A stretch of DNA of 21,155 bases, taken from assembly GCA_003485765.1 (NCBI GenBank), contig DNHS01000024.1, positions 1 to 21,155 of the forward strand. The letters are read 5' to 3'. A model generated the notes under the pieces. The model was not told the origin of the DNA. It made no database searches and saw nothing but the letters and a program-made list of their open reading frames with translations. Positions 14,290 to 19,592 of the stretch are shown in pieces. The translations under genes and the position numbers were made by a program. Source of the stretch: Candidatus Omnitrophota bacterium. Lineage in GTDB: Bacteria; Omnitrophota; Gorgyraeia; Gorgyraeales; Gorgyraeaceae. Within the stretch, counting starts at the first letter, position 1. Every line of letters begins with the position of its first letter.

Positions 14290-15000
14290 TTATTTTTTAT
14301 TGAGTGTTTCTACTACTTGCCTAATCCACAAATTCTTGCCAGATTCTTTTCTCTCTTGCTTAAAAGTACCAAGCATTTTATTTACATCTTTTTTTCTTTC
14401 TATCTGGCGGGACAGACGTTCTTTATGCTGAGTTCTGAATTCCTGAAGCGTTTCTTTAAGGTCCTTTATCCTCAAGCTCCTTCCTTTGGCTAAAAGTGCT
14501 TTAAGTCTTTTTGCCATCTCCTGCTGTTCTTTCTGAAACTCCTTTAGCTTGGAGGAGACCTCTTCTTTTCTGGCATCCTGATTAGCGAGAACCTCTTTAA
14601 TCATCTCCTGGAATTCTTTGACCCTTTGGACATCACATTTGGCAAGGGCATCTTTAAACTTAGTCAGATTCTCTCTTAGAGTGCGTGCCATTTCCCTTTG
14701 TTGACTGAGATAACCTTTCAATAAATTCTTTACTTCCGCTTCTCGTTCTTCCTGGGCTGATAAGACACCTTGCGTCATACTATCAAAGTCCTTTTTTCTT
14801 AAATGTTCGTTATGAGCGAGGATGTCACGCAGCTCGGTATTGATTTTTCTCCCCTCTTCTTTATTATCAAGAAAGACCTCCTGGAAGTCATCAGGGATCT
14901 GATGTGTAGTATCAAAAATGACCCCTACACTTTTGATTATCATCTCATAAGAAGAAACGGCATTTTCCGCGGCATTCTTTAAATCTAAGGCTTCTGGCAT
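14290..15000 (-). CDS. Coiled-coil shell-associated protein (GvpC-like, long repeats)
   Basis: About 236 residues from the ATG at 15000. Residues near the middle to the end carry three loose repeats of roughly 50 residues, each starting near 'LRKKDFDSM', 'VQRVKEFQEM' and 'LRIKDLKETL' and containing 'QQREMARTL'/'QQEMAKRL'-type helices. All look coiled-coil. A longer frame begins at a TTG (15084) and another ATG is at 15045; I prefer 15000 because AAGGAG lies 11 nt upstream and the longer form would place an 11-bp hairpin inside the coding start. The gene follows gvpA directly, as gvpC does in cyanobacteria, so a shell-reinforcing role is plausible. Confidence 0.78.
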   Translation of the reverse strand: MPEALDLKNAAENAVSSYEMIIKSVGVIFDTTHQIPDDFQEVFLDNKEEGRKINTELRDILAHNEHLRKKDFDSMTQGVLSAQEEREAEVKNLLKGYLSQQREMARTLRENLTKFKDALAKCDVQRVKEFQEMIKEVLANQDARKEEVSSKLKEFQKEQQEMAKRLKALLAKGRSLRIKDLKETLQEFRTQHKERLSRQIERKKDVNKMLGTFKQERKESGKNLWIRQVVETLNKK

Positions 15001-15046
15001 TTTTAAGATTACTCCTTTTTTGGAAGGAATTTCTTGGCGAACCATG

Positions 15047-15071
15047 CCCTTGACATCTTTGATGTCAAGGG
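15047..15071 (-). promoter_or_regulatory. Strong hairpin after gvpA
   Basis: CCCTTGACATC (15047-15057) and GATGTCAAGGG (15061-15071) form an 11-bp perfect stem with a 3-nt loop, 57 nt past the gvpA stop. No U-run follows in the minus-strand RNA. Stem-loops just after gvpA are known to make gvpA mRNA more abundant than the downstream message, by stabilising its 3' end or by partial termination. That would suit the high demand for GvpA. A weaker 5-bp hairpin (about 15112-15125) lies nearer the stop. Confidence 0.6.
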
Positions 15072-15127
15072 GATAACTCGGCAAGAATCCCTTTTGTGAC
15101 CTTATCCCTGACTGCCGTTAGGCAGGC

Positions 15128-15334
15128 TTAGGCTGCTGTTGCGGTTAAACCAATCGCCTCAGCATACTTCAGGTAAGTCTCAACTGATGCCGCTACGACT
15201 CTGGCTTCAATCGCGAGAATCTCTATACCTACTAAAGAGACTCTTACCCAGGCGTCAACTACCACGCCCTTGTCCAGGATACGGTCAATAACCTCAACCA
15301 AGCTGGAAGAACCAATCGCTTTTTCGACTGCCAT
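15128..15334 (-). CDS. gvpA: Major gas vesicle shell protein GvpA
   Basis: A 68-residue protein almost matching canonical GvpA through its length: 'SSSLVEVIDRILDKGVVVDA', then 'WVRVSLVGIEILAIEARVV' and 'ASVETYLKYAEAIGLT'. GvpA is the small hydrophobic protein that polymerises into the ribbed, gas-permeable shell. The helix-strand-strand-helix core is intact and the C-terminus is short, as in typical GvpA. AAAGGGGGTG lies about 9 nt before the ATG, a strong ribosome site. It is the first clear gvp gene after a sigma-54-type promoter at 15574-15589, so the leader is about 230 nt. Confidence 0.97.
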   Translation of the reverse strand: MAVEKAIGSSSLVEVIDRILDKGVVVDAWVRVSLVGIEILAIEARVVAASVETYLKYAEAIGLTATAA

Positions 15335-15371
15335 GTGATTTCACCCCCTTTCATTTTTAGATTCCGCTTTT

Positions 15372-15503
15372 TTAGGGTAGAGGAGCGGTTAACCTCAAAA
15401 ATCTATTCCTTTGCCTTCTTACCCTGCCGGCCTTACAGCCACATTTATAACAAACTCGCCATAATCCGTTGCAAACGGCACAATTTTCTCTATTATCTAT
15501 CAT
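15372..15503 (-). CDS. Possible small Cys-rich leader protein
   Basis: A 43-codon frame (ATG at 15503, AAAGGG 4 nt upstream) inside the predicted gvpA leader. The product has five cysteines in a zinc-knuckle-like layout, CAVC-X6-CYKCGC, followed by a very basic stretch 'RVRRQRNRF'. A longer in-frame version starts at 15581, upstream of the predicted transcript start, so it is unlikely. I do not recognise the family. It could be a small RNA- or DNA-binding protein or a chance frame; the Cys spacing and the position in the leader are the only support. Confidence 0.35.
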   Translation of the reverse strand: MIDNRENCAVCNGLWRVCYKCGCKAGRVRRQRNRFLRLTAPLP

Positions 15504-15573
15504 TATCCCTTTCAGATTTAATATCTTCTTCAATAAATAGAACCGTCCCTTTTTTCTCCTACCTGTAAAAGTG

Positions 15574-15589
15574 AGCAACAACTATGCCA
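15574..15589 (-). promoter_or_regulatory. Sigma-54 promoter of the gas vesicle operon
   Basis: On the minus strand the sequence TGGCATAGTTGTTGCT has GG and GC exactly 10 nt apart and fits the sigma-54 consensus TGGCAYR-N4-TTGCW in full. The predicted start of transcription is near 15563, about 230 nt before gvpA. The NtrC-family activator gene with a GAFTGA motif lies directly upstream, which is what such a promoter needs. Confidence 0.78.
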
Positions 15590-15736
15590 AAGGTATTCAA
15601 ATTCAGGCAGAATTTTTGCTTTCTGAAATTGATTTTTATAACCTCCCGAAATACATAAGATTTAATCTTTAATATATTCTGTTGATTTGAGATAGATTGA
15701 AATATCCTTTTTAAAAATTTGTTGAAACAGGTAAGG

Positions 15737-15779
15737 ATGGGACAAATATGGGACTAAAAATGTAATAAAACTGTCCCAT
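15737..15779. promoter_or_regulatory. Candidate activator-binding sites (UAS)
   Basis: Three copies of the half-site ATGGGAC: direct copies at 15737-15743 and 15748-15754 (11 bp apart, one helical turn) and an inverted copy within TGTCCCAT at 15772-15779. The outer pair makes the inverted repeat ATGGGACA...TGTCCCAT. They lie about 175-215 bp upstream of the predicted transcript start, the usual distance for enhancers bound by NtrC-type activators. Binding by the neighbouring activator is inferred. Confidence 0.5.
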
Positions 15780-15890
15780 AAGCGTTAAGCAATTTGGGTA
15801 TTTTTATTTTGATGATATGGTAATTTGGTTAGCTGGTTTCTTTGGGTAGGAAGAGAAAAGAAAAGTTAAAAAAAAGTTACAAGAAAAATA

Positions 15891-17282
15891 TTAGGATTTG
15901 AAACCTAAACTCTTCATCTTCCGGTAAAGTGCCTTGCGGTTGATTTGCATGATTTTTGCTGCTTTGAGCTTATTTCCATCTGCTTTTTCAAGGGCATTTT
16001 TAATCAAATCTCGCTGGAATGCCTTGGATGCCTCTTCAAATGAGCTTAAACTATCGGTTGAGTCAGGTTTATTCTGGAATGTGAGTTTATTCTGGGATAC
16101 TGCTGTATTTACAGATAAGTGACTAGGGTTAATATGCTCGGAATCGGATAATAATACTGCTCTTTTGATAAGATTTTTAAGCTCTCTGACATTACCCGGC
16201 CAAGGATAACTAAGTAAAAATTTCATTGCCTCGTTAGAAAAATCGTTTACCTTTTTGTTGAATTCACTATTTGCCGCATCTAAAAAATATTTCGCCAGGA
16301 TAGGTATATCCTCTTTTCTTTCGGCTAATTTTGGCAGCTCAATTTGAAACTCATTGAGCCGATGATATAGGTCATCTCTAAATTTACCAGCACTTACTGC
16401 CTCGGAAAGATTAACATTTGAAGCCACAATTATACGAACATCTATGCTTATATCTCTCTTGCCGCCCAGGTGCTGGAGTCTTCTTTCCTGAATTACCCTT
16501 AAAAGCTTCATCTGGACTGCATCCGAAAGATTAGTAATTTCATCTAAAAGCAAAGTCCCGCTATTGGCCTGTTCAAACCTACCTTTCCTCCTATCCTCAG
16601 CTCCAGTAAAGGCGCCTCTTTCATAACCAAAGAGTTCGCTCTCTACTAATGTCTCAGGTATAGCCCCACAATCTATGGCCACAAAAGGCTGAGCTTTACG
16701 CAGGCTCTTTTGATAAATTAGCTGGGCCATTACTTCTTTACCTGTTCCGCTTGCACCATGAATTATTACTGTCATATTGGTTGGAGCAATAATCTCAACC
16801 TGTTTTAAGACCTGTTTTATTTGAGAACTCTCTCCCATAACCTCTTCAATGGCAGTTTTTTCACCCAATCTTTTTCTCAAAACTTTTACTTCCTTGCTTA
16901 AATATTGGGTCTGAAGGGCTTTTTTAATTATCAGCACGAGCTCCTCATTATCAAAGGGCTTGGTAATATAATCAAACGCACCTAATCTCATTGCTTTTAC
17001 TGCGTCCTTAACCTCGGCGTAAGCGGTGAGCATAATTATGAGCAAGTCTTTATCAATCCCTTTTAACTTCTTCAAAATCTCCATCCCATCCATACTGGGC
17101 AGCCGAATATCTAACAGGGCTAAATTAGGGGAATTATTTTGCACTGCCTTAAGCGCTTCCCTTCCATCTCCTACAGCAAGTACATCATAGCCTTCATCCT
17201 TTAAGATACTTGAAAGGTTAAAGCGCAGGTCCTTATCATCATCTATAACCAGAATTCTTTCCACCCCGTTAGAAACCTCCAT
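15891..17282 (-). CDS. NtrC-family sigma-54-dependent response regulator
   Basis: A 463-residue activator. Receiver domain about 9-122: acidic pocket D14-D16, phosphoacceptor D58 ('LALLDIRLPSMDG') and 'TKPF' (107-110). AAA+ domain about 145-380: Walker A GASGTGKE (176-183), the sigma-54 contact loop GAFTGA (223-228), Walker B 'GTLLLDEI' (242-249) and 'RDDLYHRLNEF'. A Fis-type HTH ends the protein (about 421-460, 'KLKAAKIMQINRKALYRKMK'). It therefore activates sigma-54 promoters by ATP hydrolysis after phosphorylation. The gvpA promoter next door fits as the target. The first codons and the upstream G-run come from a CTAACGGGG repeat half-site, which gives 'SNGVER' at the N-terminus. Confidence 0.95.
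   Translation of the reverse strand: MEVSNGVERILVIDDDKDLRFNLSSILKDEGYDVLAVGDGREALKAVQNNSPNLALLDIRLPSMDGMEILKKLKGIDKDLLIIMLTAYAEVKDAVKAMRLGAFDYITKPFDNEELVLIIKKALQTQYLSKEVKVLRKRLGEKTAIEEVMGESSQIKQVLKQVEIIAPTNMTVIIHGASGTGKEVMAQLIYQKSLRKAQPFVAIDCGAIPETLVESELFGYERGAFTGAEDRRKGRFEQANSGTLLLDEITNLSDAVQMKLLRVIQERRLQHLGGKRDISIDVRIIVASNVNLSEAVSAGKFRDDLYHRLNEFQIELPKLAERKEDIPILAKYFLDAANSEFNKKVNDFSNEAMKFLLSYPWPGNVRELKNLIKRAVLLSDSEHINPSHLSVNTAVSQNKLTFQNKPDSTDSLSSFEEASKAFQRDLIKNALEKADGNKLKAAKIMQINRKALYRKMKSLGFKS
17263..17275. repeat. CCCCGTTAG half-site in the activator gene start
   Basis: ACCCCGTTAGAAA, the same 13 nt as one arm of the palindrome at 17718-17772, falls in codons 3-7 of the NtrC-type gene and encodes 'VSNGV'. 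No partner arm faces it closely; the next half-site is the left arm of the intergenic palindrome at 17291. It is probably a remnant or partial copy of the same element. Confidence 0.6.
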
Positions 17283-17290
17283 TTTATCGA

Positions 17291-17355
17291 CCCCGTTAGA
17301 GATAAGGTGCCAAAGGCGGCTGACAGTTGCCTACGGCAACCTATCTCTAACGGGG
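17291..17355. repeat. Palindromic repeat element, intergenic copy
   Basis: A 65-bp element bounded by perfect 14-bp inverted arms CCCCGTTAGAGATA (17291-17304) and TATCTCTAACGGGG (17342-17355). An inner hairpin GTTGCC-TAC-GGCAAC (17326-17340) sits near the right arm. It fills most of the gap between the two response-regulator genes. The arms share the CCCCGTTAGA core with copies at 17263 and 17718. The G-run of the left arm may serve as ribosome site for the activator gene (GGGG 8 nt before its ATG). Confidence 0.75.
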
Positions 17356-17362
17356 CTTACTC

Positions 17363-18034
17363 TCACCTATGAAGTTTTCTTATACTCCTCAATATATCCT
17401 CTCCACTAAAAGGCTTGTCTATAAAACCATAAGCCCCCAATTCCCTTGCCTCGTCTCTGCTTTCTTCGCTGCTATAGGCGGTAATTATATTTACTATTGT
17501 GTTAGGATTTATCTTCCTGATTTTAGAAAGAAACTTCATTCCATCACCATCAGGTAATTTTAAATCTAAAAATACCAGGTCAGGTGAGCGGCTTTTTAAA
17601 CTACTAATTGCCTCCTTTCTGGTATTGGCAGACTCAACATTATAGCCACGAGAGCTTAAGGTATCACCTAAAAGCTGGCACAAATCCTTTTCATCGTCTA
17701 TGATTAAAATATTCTTTACCCCGTTAGAAATTTTGTTTTCTTCTCTTGAAGATTCTGTATTTCTAACGGGGTTTATCTGGGTTTTTTCAGATAAGGTACT
17801 TCTTGCCGGTTTCCTTCTTTTGAGCTTTCTTAATTGAGCTTTTTCATAGCGCCGAAAATAGGGGATAATTTCGTTGAGCTCTTCGGGTTTTCGCCAACCG
17901 GAAAAACCACTGCGATACACAACTACCTCGCCGGGTTTTATCTTACCAGTAGAAATCCATGACTTTAAGCGGCTATCAAATACTTGCCGATAAATACCTA
18001 CCCCTCTTTTAATATCCCATTTTATTTCTACCAT
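17363..18034 (-). CDS. GYF-like domain plus receiver-domain response regulator
   Basis: A 223-residue protein without an output domain after its receiver. Residues about 1-60 contain 'WISTGKIKPGEVVVYRSGFS' and 'GWRKPEEL', resembling the bacterial GYF_2-type domain. A basic linker follows, then residues 88-106 encoded by a palindromic repeat, then a receiver domain (about 107-223) with D113/D114, phosphoacceptor D157 ('VFLDLKLPDGDG') and 'DKPF' (206-209). Single receivers relay or buffer phosphate; the GYF-like part may bind a partner. The start is the ATG at 18034 in a TGATG overlap with the kinase stop, so the two are coupled. Confidence 0.88.
   Translation of the reverse strand: MVEIKWDIKRGVGIYRQVFDSRLKSWISTGKIKPGEVVVYRSGFSGWRKPEELNEIIPYFRRYEKAQLRKLKRRKPARSTLSEKTQINPVRNTESSREENKISNGVKNILIIDDEKDLCQLLGDTLSSRGYNVESANTRKEAISSLKSRSPDLVFLDLKLPDGDGMKFLSKIRKINPNTIVNIITAYSSEESRDEARELGAYGFIDKPFSGEDILRSIRKLHR
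17718..17772. repeat. Palindromic repeat element inside a coding sequence
   Basis: A 55-bp element with perfect 14-bp arms ACCCCGTTAGAAAT (17718-17731) and ATTTCTAACGGGGT (17759-17772). It lies in frame within the GYF-receiver gene and encodes 'NPVRNTESSREENKISNGV' in the linker before the receiver. 'NPVRN' comes from one arm and 'SNGV' from the other. It shares its core with the intergenic copy at 17291-17355. It looks like a small mobile palindromic element that tolerates insertion in linkers. Confidence 0.8.
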
Positions 18035-19170
18035 CAATTTACTCCCGCGTTTTTGTTTTTACGCCCCCCTACTCTCTCTCTGTGTGTAAAACTCTGTTCG
18101 GTTGGCAAAGAAACAGTAAAGGTAGAGCCCTTTCTTGACTTACTTTCAACCTCTATAGTGCCTCCATGGCTAACAATAATTCCATAGCATATGGACAATC
18201 CCAAACCCACACCACCAGACTTGGTGCTAAAAAAAAGGTCAAATATCTTAATAATATCTTTTTCAGGGATGCCTTTGCCTGTATCATGAATCTTTACCAG
18301 GAAAAATTTTCCACTGAGTTCTGTAATAATAGTTAAGTTACCGCCACGGGGCATAGCTTCAATAGCGTTGGTAATTAAGTTCAAGAAGGCACGTTCTATC
18401 TGTTCTTTATCAATTTTTAATATGGAGGAGTTAGAGTTAAAGTTTTCAGTTACTTTTATCTTTTGGAGGTTAATCTTGGCTTTATTGGATTCCAAAACAT
18501 CCTTCAAGATCTTGTGGATATCATAAGGCTTTAGATCAAGTTTAGCTGGTCGGGCGCAGTTTAATAATTCCGTAATCAGATAATTAATCCTTCCTATGTT
18601 TCTCTCAACGATATCAATATGTTTAAAACCCTCTTGCTTTATCTTGTTACCTTTTTTGAGCTGTTGGACTGACATAGAAACATTGGTCAGGGGATTTCTT
18701 ATCTCATGGGCAATGCTTACGGCTATGCGGCCAGTATAGGCAAGTTTCTCAGAACGCACCAAATCATCTTTACTCACCTTTAGTTCTATATAAGAGGTCT
18801 TGAGCTCTTCCTGAGAGTGAGTCAATTCATCAATCAACCCTTTAATTTTACTGATATCCCTGGCCATAAAGATGATATCATGTGGATAGGAAATTCTATT
18901 GGTGATATTAACACTTACGGAAATTTTCTTACCTTCCTTGTTTAGATATATCAGTTCCTGCTCCGCTAAAGGAAGTTTATCTTTCAAGCTTGACACAGAG
19001 AAATTGTTGCAAATTTTTTCAAAAGCTAACTCGATTATTTCTTCTTTTCTTTTATAACCTAAAAGTTTAAGGGTTGTCTGATTTACTTCTCTTATCTTAC
19101 CATCTTTATCTACTGCAATTACACTATCTACTATACTATCCAGAAAATTTTTTTCTTGATCGGGACCCAT
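18034..19170 (-). CDS. PAS-domain sensor histidine kinase
   Basis: A 378-residue cytosolic kinase with no membrane segment. PAS domain about 8-110 ('SIVDSVIAVDKDGKI', 'MARDISKIK'), a coiled coil (111-142), HisKA with H155 in 'SIAHEIRNPLTN', and a HATPase domain: N-box 'NLITNAIEAM' (264-273), G1 'DTGKGI' (296-301), F-box 'FDLFFSTK' and G2 'GVGLGLS' (320-326). This is the NtrB-like plan, fitting an NtrC-type partner two genes downstream. The signal is unknown; a PAS domain could sense redox, a small ligand or a protein. GGAAAG lies 9 nt before the ATG. A terminator-like hairpin ends only about 14 nt upstream of the ATG. Confidence 0.95.
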   Translation of the reverse strand: MGPDQEKNFLDSIVDSVIAVDKDGKIREVNQTTLKLLGYKRKEEIIELAFEKICNNFSVSSLKDKLPLAEQELIYLNKEGKKISVSVNITNRISYPHDIIFMARDISKIKGLIDELTHSQEELKTSYIELKVSKDDLVRSEKLAYTGRIAVSIAHEIRNPLTNVSMSVQQLKKGNKIKQEGFKHIDIVERNIGRINYLITELLNCARPAKLDLKPYDIHKILKDVLESNKAKINLQKIKVTENFNSNSSILKIDKEQIERAFLNLITNAIEAMPRGGNLTIITELSGKFFLVKIHDTGKGIPEKDIIKIFDLFFSTKSGGVGLGLSICYGIIVSHGGTIEVESKSRKGSTFTVSLPTEQSFTHRERVGGRKNKNAGVN

Positions 19171-19176
19171 TTTATT

Positions 19177-19323
19177 TTACTTTCCAAAAAAACAAAAAAC
19201 CCAAATCCCTGCAATTAAACTGTGCAGAAATTTGGGTTTATTTTTTTTAGAGAAGGGGCTTTTAGTATAATGCTTGCTTGCTTGCTTGCTTGCTTGTTTG
19301 CAACTAATGCGCCAATCTGGCAT
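19177..19323 (-). CDS. Possible leader peptide ahead of the kinase gene
   Basis: A 48-codon frame from the ATG at 19323, with AAGGAG (19331-19336) 7 nt upstream and a consensus promoter just before that. The product starts MPDWRISCK, has a Q-A-S-K repeat from six AAGC units, a Lys-rich part and a hydrophobic end 'FLHSLIAGIWVFCFFGK'. It reads straight through the hairpin at 19197-19239 and stops 6 nt before the kinase ATG. I do not recognise it. It may be a real leader frame that couples kinase expression to its own translation, or a chance frame inside a small RNA. Confidence 0.4.
   Translation of the reverse strand: MPDWRISCKQASKQASKHYTKSPFSKKNKPKFLHSLIAGIWVFCFFGK
19184..19239 (-). terminator. 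Terminator-like hairpin between promoter and kinase gene
   Basis: Arms AAACCCAAAT (19197-19206) and ATTTGGGTTT (19230-19239) enclose a second stem CTGCA/TGCAG. In the minus-strand RNA the hairpin is followed by U6-G-U7 (to 19184), an intrinsic terminator pattern. The plus strand also has T8 right after it, so it could work both ways. It lies between the promoter at 19351-19379 and the kinase ATG at 19170, so it either attenuates the kinase operon or ends a small RNA of about 160 nt. Confidence 0.75.
19272..19295. repeat. Tetranucleotide repeat (GCTT)6
   Basis: Six perfect tandem GCTT units (AAGC on the minus strand) in the leader frame upstream of the kinase gene. Such tracts change length by polymerase slippage, and a change of one unit would shift the reading frame of the leader. 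Confidence 0.9.
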
Positions 19324-19350
19324 ATTTTTTCTCCTTATGGCTAAAAATGT

Positions 19351-19379
19351 ATTATATTACTTTCAAAAAGGTATGTCAA
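19351..19379 (-). promoter_or_regulatory. Sigma-70 consensus promoter
   Basis: On the minus strand TTGACA (19379-19374), a 17-nt spacer and TATAAT (19356-19351) match the sigma-70 consensus at all 12 positions. The start of transcription is predicted near 19344, only about 8 nt before an AAGGAG site. It points toward the kinase/regulator genes. Confidence 0.8.
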
Positions 19380-19592
19380 ATCATAGCTGGAACCCAAATC
19401 CCGATTTAGAAATTAAAAATATGGATAACATAAATTTTTAAGGGGGTTTAAACTGTAATTGTAATTTTTTTTATTTCAAACGAGTTTCTTTTAATTTAAT
19501 CCAAATAAAAAGTAACCTTCTATGCTGTTTTTAGACACACTACCCCCCCCTTTTTTTATCCTTTCAACAAAATCACGCTGTCTTTAACGCTT

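Larger units (their letters stand above)
15504..15890. other. Non-coding control region upstream of gvpA
   Basis: This 387-nt stretch between the activator gene and the leader frame is AT-rich and has no convincing gene. It holds the sigma-54 promoter and the ATGGGAC half-sites listed separately. The part next to the activator gene stop (about 15850-15890) is T-rich on the minus strand but shows no hairpin, so I see no clear terminator between the regulatory genes and gvpA; readthrough is possible. Confidence 0.7.

Noticed and set aside
19264..19303. TATACT (-10) with TTGCAA (-35) around the AAGC repeat as a slippage-tuned promoter
   Set aside because: The spacer is 28 nt, far from 17, and a perfect consensus promoter with correct spacing lies just upstream at 19351-19379.
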